Shown piece by piece: positions 1-8,656 of a stretch of DNA of 63,739 bases. Source of the DNA: Elusimicrobiaceae bacterium. Lineage in GTDB: Bacteria; Elusimicrobiota; Elusimicrobia; Elusimicrobiales; Elusimicrobiaceae. The notes beneath the pieces were generated by a model. The model ran no database searches, was not told the origin of the DNA, and saw nothing but the letters and a program-made list of their open reading frames with translations. The first letter of the stretch is position 1; every line of letters begins with the position of its first letter. The stretch is from positions 1 through 63,739 of the forward strand of contig JAFXGO010000007.1 in NCBI GenBank assembly GCA_017520185.1. The letters run 5' to 3'. A program made the position numbers and the translations under genes.

Positions 1-1
1 A

Positions 2-2452
2 GCAGCTTTTGCCTTGAAACAAGCGCAGACGAAGATGTACTGGCAAAGAGCAGGCATGCCGATTATTGGCACGCTCAAAAATGCATGGGGAACATTAACA
101 GAAGGCAATTACCTCTATAACATTGCCCCGATCCGCTTTGCTAGAAATAAATATTATGCTCAACATAAAGCGTCTGCTGGCAGTGTAGCGGAAACCGTTA
201 AAGCGTGGACTCCTCAAGAGATTGCAGTTCGTAATTTGGCCAAAGGTTTTGTTTTTAACACCGGCAAAGGAATTAAGGGTTTTGTAAACCGCATGTTAGG
301 CCGCGAGAGCGACCCTATCTTGGCCGGGCTTCAAACGCAGATCGAAAAAGTTTTATTGGCTCGTATGCCCGGAGCGAAGGCTTTAGGCATTCGCCCGCAC
401 AGTTCTTTCCTTAACAGGGTGGAGGCTCATTATGCCGCCAAAAAATATACAAAAGTAGCCAAAGCCTTATTGTTGGAAGCAAAGAAAGAGGCGTTGCAAG
501 AGTATATTGCTACCTATGGTGAAGCGTTTGAACTTTTCTATAAAGATCAAAATTTTGTTAATATCTATTTACAAAAAATAGAAGATTCTTTGGCTGCTTC
601 TTCCGCCTTACCTCAGGAAATTAAGACAACGGTATTAAGCCAAATGTCTGCCAATTTCCAAAATAGCAGCACTTTGCATGTGCCGGTTTATAACGAAAAA
701 AACAACTTGGTAGGAACTTTGCCTGTAGAACGTCCGGCAGGAATGAAAATCAGCAACAACCAATCCTACTATATTGTTTATTCTCTGAAGAAAGAAGGTT
801 ATGTGGGGGAAATGTTCTTTTGGGAAGGGGCAAAAGGAGAGAAAGCCTTTACTACCGGTAAGCAAGTATTAGTTCGTTCGGATATTCCCTTAGAAATAAC
901 AAAGAACCAAGTAGTTCGCGCCTCCTCTTTCGGATTAAAGAAAGCGGCAGAAGGGTTGTTGATGATTAACAACCGCGTTTGGCCGATGTTTGCTTTGTAC
1001 TTGTTAGCAGGTATGGGCAACGTCACCACCGTTATTGCCACTTTTGCAAAAGATTCTTTTACTTTGAGCAATACGGAAATGTATTTGATGGGTGGTGTTT
1101 CCTCTGTTGTCATGGGTATTATCAGTCTTTTTGCAGGGGTATTGCAAAATAGATGGATGTTTACTAAAAAAGACGGCAAAATAGTATATAACGAAAAAAG
1201 AGGGCGTTTGCTTACCACCAATATTGGTTTGGTGTCTGCCGTAATAGCCTTTGTCTTGCCTTGGGCAGGAGGTATGGGTGGACTTATGGGAGAGGCCTTC
1301 CTCTATAAGAAATATTTATTATTTGCCTCCTTCTTCTTGTTGGGTATTTCCGGTGCATTTTTGGACGTATCTATGAAGCCTACATTGATGGCGGTCAGCC
1401 CTCGCGGTGTATACCAAGATCGCGTAGGAAGCCTTAGCGTCTTTAAACAAATCGTCGGTAATGCTTCCAATTATATTGTTCCGCCGTTGGCTATGGCTGT
1501 TGCCATGTTTATTGGCACACAATGGGACTGGACGATTTTCTTCCCCTTATATACCGGCATGAGTATTGGTATTGCCGGGCTGTATAACATCTTCAAAATG
1601 AAAGAGCAGACTTTGGCGGAAAAAGAACCGACCAGTCCTAAAGAAATGTTATCCATTAAGAAAATGTTTAAAGAATTAACCGGAAAAGAGAAATATAATA
1701 AGTTAATTCGTCGAGGTGTTGCTGCGGTGGCTTTCCACGGGGCCAACATGAGTATTTTTGGTATGTTTGTTAACAACTTGATGAAAGACCATTATGATGC
1801 CTTTAGTATTACGCAGTTGTATAATGCAGATACGGGTGGCGGCATATTTAACATGTTAGCTCAAACATGGGAAGTAATGTCTTCTTCTTGGTTAGGGCAA
1901 TCTATGCTTTACTTTACCGTTCCTATCATCGTTGGTCGTGTGTTAGGTACCAAATTAATGAAGAATGAAAGCAATTTCTTCGGATTAATGGGAAAAATAA
2001 GCGGTGGTACTTTGTTAAAAATCAGCATTGCTTTGGTAGCGGCAGGTATTGCTTTGGTGAATGCTCCTTTATGGAGTCTGCAAGTGGCAGGGGTGGTCTC
2101 TTTGGCCTTAGGTTTGACCAATATCTCTCCCATTATTACCGGATATTTAACAGATCAAACGCGCAAAACCTCTGATGCGGTCTCTGCCTTAATGTCAGGA
2201 TCATCCATTCTGTCCTTTACCATTAGCACGATTTTTGGTGTAATTTTGGATGTTGTATCCGGTGGATCTTTCCTCTATTCGTGGGCACCGTTTCTGATAC
2301 CGACTTTCTTGTCGATATACTTATACCAATTCGGTAGCGTAATGAATAAAAGATCTTTAGAAACGACGGAAGAAGAACTGAAGGAAATCTTGAAGAAAAA
2401 AGAAGCTGAAACAGCAGTTAAACAAAAGAACGATACTGCCGAAACTCATTAA
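2..2452 (+). CDS. MFS-like transporter with long N-terminal extension (5' partial)
   Basis: The reading frame is open to the first base of the window and the residues before the first TTG (AAFAL) look like the end of a signal peptide, so the true start lies upstream. About 315 residues of soluble sequence come first, followed by roughly 12 hydrophobic segments beginning near nt 965 (WPMFALYLLAGMGN) and ending near nt 2320. A charged cytoplasmic loop sits in the middle, as between TM6 and TM7 of major facilitator transporters, and the C-terminus is Lys/Glu-rich. The membrane half fits an MFS permease; the substrate cannot be read. The long, probably extracytoplasmic N-terminal region is not part of the standard MFS fold (about 400-450 residues). 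It ends at a terminator shared with the convergent PHP gene. Confidence 0.6.
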   Translation, partial: AAFALKQAQTKMYWQRAGMPIIGTLKNAWGTLTEGNYLYNIAPIRFARNKYYAQHKASAGSVAETVKAWTPQEIAVRNLAKGFVFNTGKGIKGFVNRMLGRESDPILAGLQTQIEKVLLARMPGAKALGIRPHSSFLNRVEAHYAAKKYTKVAKALLLEAKKEALQEYIATYGEAFELFYKDQNFVNIYLQKIEDSLAASSALPQEIKTTVLSQMSANFQNSSTLHVPVYNEKNNLVGTLPVERPAGMKISNNQSYYIVYSLKKEGYVGEMFFWEGAKGEKAFTTGKQVLVRSDIPLEITKNQVVRASSFGLKKAAEGLLMINNRVWPMFALYLLAGMGNVTTVIATFAKDSFTLSNTEMYLMGGVSSVVMGIISLFAGVLQNRWMFTKKDGKIVYNEKRGRLLTTNIGLVSAVIAFVLPWAGGMGGLMGEAFLYKKYLLFASFFLLGISGAFLDVSMKPTLMAVSPRGVYQDRVGSLSVFKQIVGNASNYIVPPLAMAVAMFIGTQWDWTIFFPLYTGMSIGIAGLYNIFKMKEQTLAEKEPTSPKEMLSIKKMFKELTGKEKYNKLIRRGVAAVAFHGANMSIFGMFVNNLMKDHYDAFSITQLYNADTGGGIFNMLAQTWEVMSSSWLGQSMLYFTVPIIVGRVLGTKLMKNESNFFGLMGKISGGTLLKISIALVAAGIALVNAPLWSLQVAGVVSLALGLTNISPIITGYLTDQTRKTSDAVSALMSGSSILSFTISTIFGVILDVVSGGSFLYSWAPFLIPTFLSIYLYQFGSVMNKRSLETTEEELKEILKKKEAETAVKQKNDTAETH

Positions 2453-2461
2453 TCCATAAAT

Positions 2462-2487
2462 AAAATTCCGGCTTAGGCCGGAATTTT
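2462..2487. terminator. Bidirectional Rho-independent terminator
   Basis: An 11-bp perfect inverted repeat (AAAATTCCGGC / GCCGGAATTTT, loop TTAG) carries T-runs on both sides. It lies between the convergent transporter and PHP phosphoesterase genes and overlaps the stop codon of the latter. Confidence 0.85.
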
Positions 2488-3301
2488 ATTTGTCTAAAAG
2501 TTTTCGTAATAATCTATCAGAATAAGGAATGGGAATATTCATGCCCAAAGAAGTAATCCTGCCGGCATGAGGGCCATGATAATCTGATCCGCCTGTGGCA
2601 AATAAATCATATTTTCGGGCGATTTTAAGGAGTTCTTGTTTTAATGTATAACTGTGTGAAGGATAAAAAACTTCCAGCCCGTCTAGTCCTGCCTCTTTCC
2701 ATGCCGGAAAATTCCATACCTCTTGCACCAGTCCCGGATGTGCCATAACAGCCATACCTCCGGCTTTTATAATTTGAATAATCGCTTCTATTACACTGAC
2801 TCCTGCGGAAGGAACATAGCCTACTTGACCGGGAATTAAAAATTTGCGAAAACCCTCCTGACGAGAGGGAACAATCTTTTTCTTTTTTAAGGCATCAGCC
2901 ACATGCGCTCTGGAAACGGTGTTAGGGGCTAAGGAAAAAACATCTTCTTCCGTCAAATCTACGCCGCTAGCGGCAATTTGCCGAATAATTTGTCGAATGC
3001 GGTTTTGTCTGTTTTGGCGATTTTGGGCTAAAAAATCTTGAAAATCTTTATTATGAATATCAATATTGTAGCCTAAGAAGTGAAGGTGGTCGTGGTCTCG
3101 AGTGCTGATTTCTACTGCCGGCACAAAATCTAACGCTCTTTTTTGACAAGCTGCTTGAGCAGCAGGTACTCCGTCAGTAGTGTCGTGATCGGCTAATGCG
3201 AACAGTTTTACCCCCGCTTTCCACGCCTCATAAGACACATCTTCCGGAGAAGATGTGCCATCTGAGAAAAAGGAATGGGTGTGTAAATCTGCCTTTAGCA
3301 T
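2486..3301 (-). CDS. PHP-domain phosphoesterase
   Basis: This 271-residue protein opens with the PHP metal-binding signature DLHTHSFFSDG, followed by ALADHDTTDG, the ExxTR-type segment VEISTRDHDHLHFLGY, MAHPGL, and TGGSDYHGPHAG near the C-terminus, which are the His/Asp ligands of a trinuclear metal site. The size and domain order resemble the YciV/RNase AM and 3',5'-nucleoside bisphosphate phosphatase group. The likely job is hydrolysis of nucleotide or RNA phosphoesters in the cytoplasm; the exact substrate is inferred from family only. Its start codon touches the stop of the upstream NifU-like gene, so the two are co-transcribed. Confidence 0.8.
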   Translation of the reverse strand: MLKADLHTHSFFSDGTSSPEDVSYEAWKAGVKLFALADHDTTDGVPAAQAACQKRALDFVPAVEISTRDHDHLHFLGYNIDIHNKDFQDFLAQNRQNRQNRIRQIIRQIAASGVDLTEEDVFSLAPNTVSRAHVADALKKKKIVPSRQEGFRKFLIPGQVGYVPSAGVSVIEAIIQIIKAGGMAVMAHPGLVQEVWNFPAWKEAGLDGLEVFYPSHSYTLKQELLKIARKYDLFATGGSDYHGPHAGRITSLGMNIPIPYSDRLLRKLLDK

Positions 3302-3525
3302 TATACGCGTTCAACGGCAGTGACACCGGGTACTACTTCTTTAATTTTGCGTTCTACTACGGCTTTTAACGTCATTTGAGCAGCCGGGCAACCGCCACAA
3401 CGTCCGCGAAGGCCTACCGTCACAATACCGGTTTTTTCATCTACACCGATTAACTGAATGTCACCCCCATCGGATTGCAAAATAGGGCGGATTTGTTCTA
3501 TTACGGCTTCTACTTGTTCTTTCAT
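3301..3525 (-). CDS. NifU C-terminal domain (Nfu-type) Fe-S carrier
   Basis: The 74 residues consist of a single NifU C-terminal domain: IRPILQSDGGDIQL, then the cluster-binding RCGGCPAAQMT with a CxxC pair, and the end of the domain at VPGVTAVE. Such stand-alone Nfu proteins accept [4Fe-4S] clusters and hand them to apo-enzymes. A Shine-Dalgarno GGAGAAA lies 5 nt upstream of the ATG and a TATAAT box on the minus strand (3555-3560) probably drives the pair with the PHP gene. HemW in this window is an obvious potential client, but no link is shown by the sequence. Confidence 0.85.
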   Translation of the reverse strand: MKEQVEAVIEQIRPILQSDGGDIQLIGVDEKTGIVTVGLRGRCGGCPAAQMTLKAVVERKIKEVVPGVTAVERV

Positions 3526-3618
3526 AGTTATTTCTCCAAATCAAGATTTCTTTTATTATATCTTTTTTCTGTTTGTTTCAGGCATAGAGATATCTATTGC
3601 AAAAACAGCCCCAATATT

Positions 3619-3627
3619 TGCTATACT
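3619..3627 (+). promoter_or_regulatory. Extended -10 promoter for the SH3 protein
   Basis: TGCTATACT is a TGn-extended -10 element (hexamer 3622-3627). The best -35 candidate, TTGCAA at 3597-3602, is 19 nt away, so the extended -10 is the stronger part. The gene begins at 3673 behind AAGGAGA. Confidence 0.55.
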
Positions 3628-3672
3628 TTTTGGTGAAGAGATATGTAGTTATTATTAAGGAGAAACTTTGCT

Positions 3673-4140
3673 ATGAAAAAAATGGTAGCTCTTGCCTTGA
3701 TGTTTTGTTTTGTTTCCGCGCCGGTTTTTGCTCAAAAATATGCCAGCGTTAATACGACTAAAGCCAACATTCGCACTTGTGCCGGTACGAAATGTGCGGT
3801 AAAATGGTATGCGTGGAAATATACCCCTGTTATTATGGTGAAAGCCAGCGATGACAAACAATGGGTATTGATCAAAGATTTTGAAGGTTTTAACGGCTGG
3901 ATTTCCGCTTCCTTGCTTAGCCCCAATGGTGCTATGTCTGCTAAAGTGGATTTGAACGTGCGCAAAGGACCCGGCGTCAGCAACGAAATCGTCTGCACTG
4001 TAGAAAAAGGATATACCTTTAAATATTTGTCCAAAAAAGGCTCTTGGATTGAAGTAGAAGATGCTCCTGAAAATGCCAAAGAAGGCAAATGTCATGGATG
4101 GATCTATAACCAAAATTTGTGGGGTTTCTTTAAACAATAA
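3673..4140 (+). CDS. Secreted protein with two SH3b-like domains
   Basis: A 155-residue protein with a clear signal peptide (MKKMVALALMFCF...SAPVFA, cleavage before QKY). Two bacterial SH3 units follow, the first around residues 22-85 (VNTTKANIRTCAGTKCAVKW, ending in the GWIS motif) and the second around 92-150 (VDLNVRKGPGVSNEIVC..., ending GWIYNQNLWGFF). The RxGPGxSN segment and the terminal GW(I/V) are typical of SH3_3/SH3b domains, which bind peptidoglycan or mediate periplasmic contacts. AAGGAGA sits 8 nt before the ATG. No catalytic domain is present. Confidence 0.8.
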   Translation: MKKMVALALMFCFVSAPVFAQKYASVNTTKANIRTCAGTKCAVKWYAWKYTPVIMVKASDDKQWVLIKDFEGFNGWISASLLSPNGAMSAKVDLNVRKGPGVSNEIVCTVEKGYTFKYLSKKGSWIEVEDAPENAKEGKCHGWIYNQNLWGFFKQ

Positions 4141-4149
4141 GCCTCTGCC

Positions 4150-4179
4150 TTGCTTTGTGTCTTTGTAAAAAGATACAAT
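4150..4179 (+). promoter_or_regulatory. Promoter placing the start site on the ATG at 4186
   Basis: TTGCTT (4150-4155), an 18-nt spacer and TACAAT (4174-4179). Counting 7 nt from the last -10 base gives 4186, the A of the ATG. No Shine-Dalgarno sequence fits, so the transcript is predicted leaderless. Confidence 0.45.
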
Positions 4180-4185
4180 ATAAGT

Positions 4186-4656
4186 ATGAAGAAAATTTTA
4201 GTCCTTATAACCGTAGTAAGTGTTGTAGCTTGCGCTTTTTGTGCGATGCGTAAGGTGCGTGAAGCTCGTTTCCACGTGACGGGAACGGTGACCGTGCCGG
4301 CGCGCTTGGCCAAAGTGGCGGAAACGGATAATAATTCCTGCACGATTATCGTGAAAAACGCCGCCGATGTGCCTGTAGCCATTAAACGCGTAGTTAATCC
4401 GAAATTTCCGTTGCAGTTTCAATTGGAAGAAGAAGATTTGTTGGCTACCACTTTAGAAGGGGATTTAAAATTAGAAGTACAAATCAACAGTCATGGCAAA
4501 TTGGGTGTCATTAAAGAAGGCGATATTTTTGGCTCAGCTTCCAAAACTATCAAATCTAATGCAAAAGATGTTATCGTTCAAGCAGATAAAATGACCGGTA
4601 TGCCCAGACTAGCGCGTAATGCACGGGGTAATTTTTTCCGAACAGCCGCGCGTTAA
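4186..4656 (+). CDS. Hypothetical membrane-anchored or exported protein
   Basis: I do not recognise this 156-residue protein. The start is placed at the MKKILVL codon because only that start gives a proper hydrophobic N-terminal segment (about residues 3-20, VACAFCAM); 12 further in-frame codons upstream have no export-like features. The rest is a basic, beta-rich domain with TVTVPARLAKVAETDNNSC and NGHGKLGVIKEGDIFG-like stretches, and an Arg-rich end. It has its own predicted promoter and a strong terminator downstream, so it is a single-gene unit. Confidence 0.65.
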   Translation: MKKILVLITVVSVVACAFCAMRKVREARFHVTGTVTVPARLAKVAETDNNSCTIIVKNAADVPVAIKRVVNPKFPLQFQLEEEDLLATTLEGDLKLEVQINSHGKLGVIKEGDIFGSASKTIKSNAKDVIVQADKMTGMPRLARNARGNFFRTAAR

Positions 4657-4672
4657 ACAAAAAAGCAATTTT

Positions 4673-4699
4673 AAACCCGCCTTTTACGGCGGGTTTTTT
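4673..4699 (+). terminator. Rho-independent terminator
   Basis: AAACCCGCC, loop TTTTAC, GGCGGGTTT followed by further T residues, immediately after the exported-protein gene. Confidence 0.85.
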
Positions 4700-4728
4700 A
4701 ATCTCTGTTTTGGAAAAATATAAAAATC

Positions 4729-4757
4729 TTGACGAGCGTGTTAATAAAACGCACAAT
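4729..4757 (+). promoter_or_regulatory. Sigma70-type promoter
   Basis: TTGACG (4729-4734), 17-nt spacer, CACAAT (4752-4757). It lies between the preceding terminator and the gene at 4786, whose Shine-Dalgarno is AAGGGGAAAT. Confidence 0.5.
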
Positions 4758-4785
4758 GAAGTAAAATCTTTATGCAAGGGGAAAT

Positions 4786-5424
4786 ATGTCTAAAATTTGG
4801 TTATTTTGTTTTTTGTTTTTTCTCTCTCCGTTTTTGCCGGCTCAGGAAAATACAATTTTGGGGCAAGAAGACGTGTGGAAGGCTTTTCAGCAATACAACC
4901 CGGTTTCTTTGCAGAAAGCCTCGTTGTTTCCTGAATATGATGCTTTGTTGCGGCAGGTGGCGTCTTCTTTCTCTGCGCCACGTACATTGGAAAATGAGGT
5001 GGAATTAATTGCTTTGGTTAAGAACTTTGACAATTCCATCATTCTTCACTCCATAGGGCAAGAATATGCAGAATCCAAAACATGGCAAATAGCGTCTGGA
5101 ACGATGCCGTCTGCCGTACAAGAAGAAAAAATGTTTCAGGATTTGATAGGGGTGGTGGAATCTCTTTTTAAAAACACATTGGAAGTTAAGAAAATACAAA
5201 TATCTCTCTATAAAGAAAAAATAAAAGAAGTTAAAAAACAACAAGAACTTTTGCCTCAAGATAAAAAAGAGCAAATTGAAAATATAAAAGAGGAAATAAA
5301 AAAAGTGAAAAAAGAGATAAAAGAACTTCGAAAAAATAATAAACAAAAAATCCGAGATACCGCTCAAAAATACTTTTCAGATATTAAATCCTCTTACCAA
5401 ACAGAGCAAAAAATTTATTTTTAA
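4786..5424 (+). CDS. Exported coiled-coil protein of unknown function
   Basis: A 212-residue protein with an N-terminal signal peptide (MSKIWLFCFLFFLSPFLPAQ) and a mostly helical body. From about residue 135 onward it is dominated by Lys and Glu in heptad-like order (KEKIKEVKKQQELL, EQIENIKEEIKKVKKEIKEL), which predicts a long coiled coil. The N-terminal half has no family I can name. It is monocistronic, with a consensus-like promoter and a long A+T-rich gap before secA. It could be a periplasmic spacer or scaffold; no enzymatic motif is visible. Confidence 0.6.
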   Translation: MSKIWLFCFLFFLSPFLPAQENTILGQEDVWKAFQQYNPVSLQKASLFPEYDALLRQVASSFSAPRTLENEVELIALVKNFDNSIILHSIGQEYAESKTWQIASGTMPSAVQEEKMFQDLIGVVESLFKNTLEVKKIQISLYKEKIKEVKKQQELLPQDKKEQIENIKEEIKKVKKEIKELRKNNKQKIRDTAQKYFSDIKSSYQTEQKIYF

Positions 5425-5520
5425 AAGAAAAATAATATAGCCAAAAAATATATTTCTTGATCCGAAAAGGCCCATTAAGCAAGAAATGAGGTTTAATTTG
5501 GCAAAATTTGCGGGTAAAAG

Positions 5521-5550
5521 TTGCAGTTTGCTTGCATAAATTGATTTAAT
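5521..5550 (+). promoter_or_regulatory. Candidate promoter of the secA operon
   Basis: TTGCAG (5521-5526), 18-nt spacer, TTTAAT (5545-5550), giving a leader of about 45 nt to the secA ATG with AAAGGAA upstream of it. The 177-nt gap before secA otherwise shows only A+T-rich sequence. Confidence 0.4.
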
Positions 5551-5601
5551 GTAAGAGTAGGAGATTCTAAAGACAATTTTTAATTTTTTAAAGGAATTTT
5601 T

Positions 5602-8199
5602 ATGATCAGATTAGTAATAGATAAAGTATTTGGTACCAAAAGCGAACGCGACCTCAAAAAAATCCAACATTATGTAGATCAAGCAAATGCTTTTTCAAAC
5701 ACGATAGAATCTCTTTCCGATGAGCAACTTAAAGACAAGACGCAAGAATTTAAAAACAGACTCTCTGCCGGCGAAACATTAGACGATATTTTGCCGGAGG
5801 CTTTTGCCGTAGTAAGAGAGGCGGCCAAACGTGTAATCGGATTAAGACCGTATGATGTGCAATTTTTAGGCGGTATTGTACTGCATCAAGGTAAAATTGC
5901 TGAAATGGGTACCGGTGAAGGAAAAACCTTAGTGGCTGTTTTGCCCTCCTATTTAAATGCTTTAACGGGCAAAGGGGTGCATGTTGTCACCGTAAACGAT
6001 TATTTGGCCCGCCGTGACCGTCAATGGATGGGCCCTATTCATGAATTTTTAGGTCTTACTGTTGGTTATATCAATCACGATATGCCCAATCATGAAAGAC
6101 GTGAGATGTATGCCAAAGATATCACTTACGTCACGAACAATGAATTAGGTTTTGACTATTTGCGTGATAACATGGTTATTACTAAAGAAGAAAGAGTCTT
6201 GCGCCCATTAAATTATTGTATCGTAGACGAAGTAGATTCTATTTTAATTGACGAAGCCCGCACGCCTTTGATTATCTCCGGTCCGTCAGAGCAAAGCACC
6301 GATAAATACTATATCGTAAACCGTTTGATTCCTTCTTTGAAAGTTCGTTTAATTACCGAAAATGATGAAGTAAAAGCCAAATACGAACAAATTGATTTAG
6401 CAGCCGGTTATGACGGGATTGTAGATGAAAAAAATCATACGGCCACTTTGACGGAAAGTGGTATTGCTAAGGCAGAAAAATTTTTAAACGTCACCAATTT
6501 GTATGATGATGTGCAATCTGAATGGGTGCACCATATTAACCAAGCCTTGCGCGCGCATCACTTGTACGAAAAAGATGTAGATTATGTGGTAAAAGATGGT
6601 GAAGTGGTGATTGTGGACGAATTTACGGGGCGTTTGATGCCGGGCCGTCGTTGGAGTGACGGTTTGCATCAATCGGTGGAAGCAAAAGAAGGCCTGCAAA
6701 TAAAAGAAGAGAACCAAACTTTGGCCACCATTACCTTCCAAAATTTCTTTAAATTATATCAAAAACTTTCTGGTATGACGGGTACCGCCATGACGGAAGC
6801 CAATGAGTTTTGGCAAATTTATAAATTAGACGTGGTGGAAATCCGCCCGAATCGTCCCTCCAAAAGACAAGATTTTCCGGATTTGGTCTTTTTAACGGAA
6901 AAAGATAAGTTTAATGCTATCGTGGCAGAAATTGAAGAATTGTGGAAACACGGTGCACCGGTGTTGGTGGGTACGCGTTCTATCGAAAAATCTGAAAAGT
7001 TGGGGCATATGCTTCGTGCCAAAGGCATTCCGCATAAAGTATTGAATGCTAAATATCATGAAATGGAAGCCCAAATCATTAGCCAAGCCGGCCGCAAAGG
7101 AGCAGTCACGATTGCAACCAACATGGCCGGACGCGGTACGGATATTGTATTGGGCGGAAGTCCGGCCGATAAAGCCGAGCAAGAATATGTCGTTAATCAG
7201 GGCGGGTTGCATGTAATTGGTACAGAAAGACACGAAAGCCGCCGCATTGATAATCAGTTGCGCGGTCGTTGTGCCCGTCAGGGAGATCCGGGTTGTTCCC
7301 GCTTTTACATCTCTTTGGAAGATGAACTGATGCGTTTGTTTGCCAATACGGTTAAGATCAGTTCTATTTTAAGTACGTTGGGTATGAAAGAAGGAGAGGC
7401 GATAGAATCTCGTCTGATGAGCCGCCAGATTGAAGGGGCTCAGCGTATGGTGGAAGGGCATAACTTTGATATCCGTAAACATTTGTTGGATTATGACAAA
7501 GTGATGAACCAGCAACGTACGGCTATTTATGGCTTGCGCAATGCTATCTTAGACGGGGAAGACATGACCAACACCGTTTTGCGCATGATTGAAGAAGTTG
7601 TGGAAGAAATTGTTGGTACGTATTTCTTCCCGCGTGATTTGGCAAAATGTAATTTTGAAACACTTAACATTACCTTGCGTTCATTATTCCCGCATGCATT
7701 TGATTATAATGAACAAAACACCAAAGATAAAACGCAGGAGACTTTGGTTGTTGAAATCTTGGCTATCGTTGAAAAATTATATCATCAAAGAGCCGACGTT
7801 TTTGCTTCTCAGAATGTCAATTTTGCGGAATTGGAACGCATGCTTTTGCTTCAAATTATTGACAATGCCTGGAAGCAAAATTTGTATGAGTTGGACCAAT
7901 TAAAAAGCAGTGTCAGTTTGCGTGGATATGCACAGAAAGATCCTTTGATTGAGTATCAAAAAGAAGCCTACAAACTGTATGCTGCCATGATGAATAAAGT
8001 GCGTGATTTGATGGTGGGTTATATTTTCCGCTTGCAGTTGCCACCGGTGCGGCAAGCTGTTTCTGCCAATAAGCAGAAAAGCCCTGCTGCTAAAAAATCC
8101 TCCGCACAAGAAGATTCTTCTTATAAAATAGGGAGAAACGATCCTTGTCCTTGCGGAAGCGGTAAAAAATATAAAAAATGTTGTGGAGTGGAAAAATGA
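5602..8199 (+). CDS. secA: SecA, preprotein translocase ATPase
   Basis: At 865 residues this is a full-length SecA, the cytoplasmic motor that pushes unfolded preproteins through SecYEG. The first nucleotide-binding fold has MGTGEGKT (about residue 103) and the DEVDSILIDEARTPL Walker B region (about 208). The preprotein cross-linking domain and second fold follow (VTIATNMAGRGTDI, GRCARQGDPG). The extreme C-terminus is the zinc/SecB-binding tail CPCGSGKKYKKCC (about 849-861). A Shine-Dalgarno AAAGGAA precedes the ATG. It heads a seven-gene operon through mscL; its stop overlaps the next start. Confidence 0.97.
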   Translation: MIRLVIDKVFGTKSERDLKKIQHYVDQANAFSNTIESLSDEQLKDKTQEFKNRLSAGETLDDILPEAFAVVREAAKRVIGLRPYDVQFLGGIVLHQGKIAEMGTGEGKTLVAVLPSYLNALTGKGVHVVTVNDYLARRDRQWMGPIHEFLGLTVGYINHDMPNHERREMYAKDITYVTNNELGFDYLRDNMVITKEERVLRPLNYCIVDEVDSILIDEARTPLIISGPSEQSTDKYYIVNRLIPSLKVRLITENDEVKAKYEQIDLAAGYDGIVDEKNHTATLTESGIAKAEKFLNVTNLYDDVQSEWVHHINQALRAHHLYEKDVDYVVKDGEVVIVDEFTGRLMPGRRWSDGLHQSVEAKEGLQIKEENQTLATITFQNFFKLYQKLSGMTGTAMTEANEFWQIYKLDVVEIRPNRPSKRQDFPDLVFLTEKDKFNAIVAEIEELWKHGAPVLVGTRSIEKSEKLGHMLRAKGIPHKVLNAKYHEMEAQIISQAGRKGAVTIATNMAGRGTDIVLGGSPADKAEQEYVVNQGGLHVIGTERHESRRIDNQLRGRCARQGDPGCSRFYISLEDELMRLFANTVKISSILSTLGMKEGEAIESRLMSRQIEGAQRMVEGHNFDIRKHLLDYDKVMNQQRTAIYGLRNAILDGEDMTNTVLRMIEEVVEEIVGTYFFPRDLAKCNFETLNITLRSLFPHAFDYNEQNTKDKTQETLVVEILAIVEKLYHQRADVFASQNVNFAELERMLLLQIIDNAWKQNLYELDQLKSSVSLRGYAQKDPLIEYQKEAYKLYAAMMNKVRDLMVGYIFRLQLPPVRQAVSANKQKSPAAKKSSAQEDSSYKIGRNDPCPCGSGKKYKKCCGVEK

Positions 8200-8648
8200 A
8201 AAAAGTAAAAGGAGTTCTTTTGTTGATTTGTTCCATAGCTGCTATTTTATTAGCGCTTACTTTCTATTCTCGTCGTAGCACAATAGAGGTGGAAATGCCT
8301 TTGCTGACCAAGTCTATGGTGGACGAAAGATTGAAAGAAATGGAAAAGAGCGAAAAGCGCCGCCAAACGGCACAAGAGGCTCATCGTCGGGCAGAATTGG
8401 AAGAGCGTTTGATTTCTTGCCAAACGGATGAAGATTGTATCATCGTGGATAAAGATCCTTGTGGTTGTTTAAAAGGACCGGAAGGAGTGACGGCTATTAA
8501 TGCCACCATGACGATGGAGTTTTCTAAAATGATGGAATCTTTGTTTGCTAAGGCTACATCTTGTCCTTCGGTGGGATCTTCTGAGAGAGAATGTTCCGCT
8601 ACGGCTCGTCCTGCCTGTGTAAAAAATTCCTGTAAAATTGTTTATTAG
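8196..8648 (+). CDS. Membrane-anchored Cys-containing hypothetical protein
   Basis: This 150-residue protein starts at the ATG that overlaps the secA stop (ATGA); earlier in-frame codons belong to secA. It has one N-terminal membrane segment (about residues 6-25) and then a charged helix (RLKEMEKSEKRRQTAQEAHRR). A C-terminal domain carries six or more cysteines: SCQTDEDC, PCGC, SCPS, REC, ACVKNSC. The spacing CxxDxDC and the final ACVKNSC recall small extracytoplasmic disulfide domains. The topology suggests the Cys domain faces the periplasm. I do not recognise a named family. Translational coupling to secA and lnt hints at an envelope role. Confidence 0.7.
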   Translation: MKKVKGVLLLICSIAAILLALTFYSRRSTIEVEMPLLTKSMVDERLKEMEKSEKRRQTAQEAHRRAELEERLISCQTDEDCIIVDKDPCGCLKGPEGVTAINATMTMEFSKMMESLFAKATSCPSVGSSERECSATARPACVKNSCKIVY

Positions 8649-8656
8649 GTAGTGCA

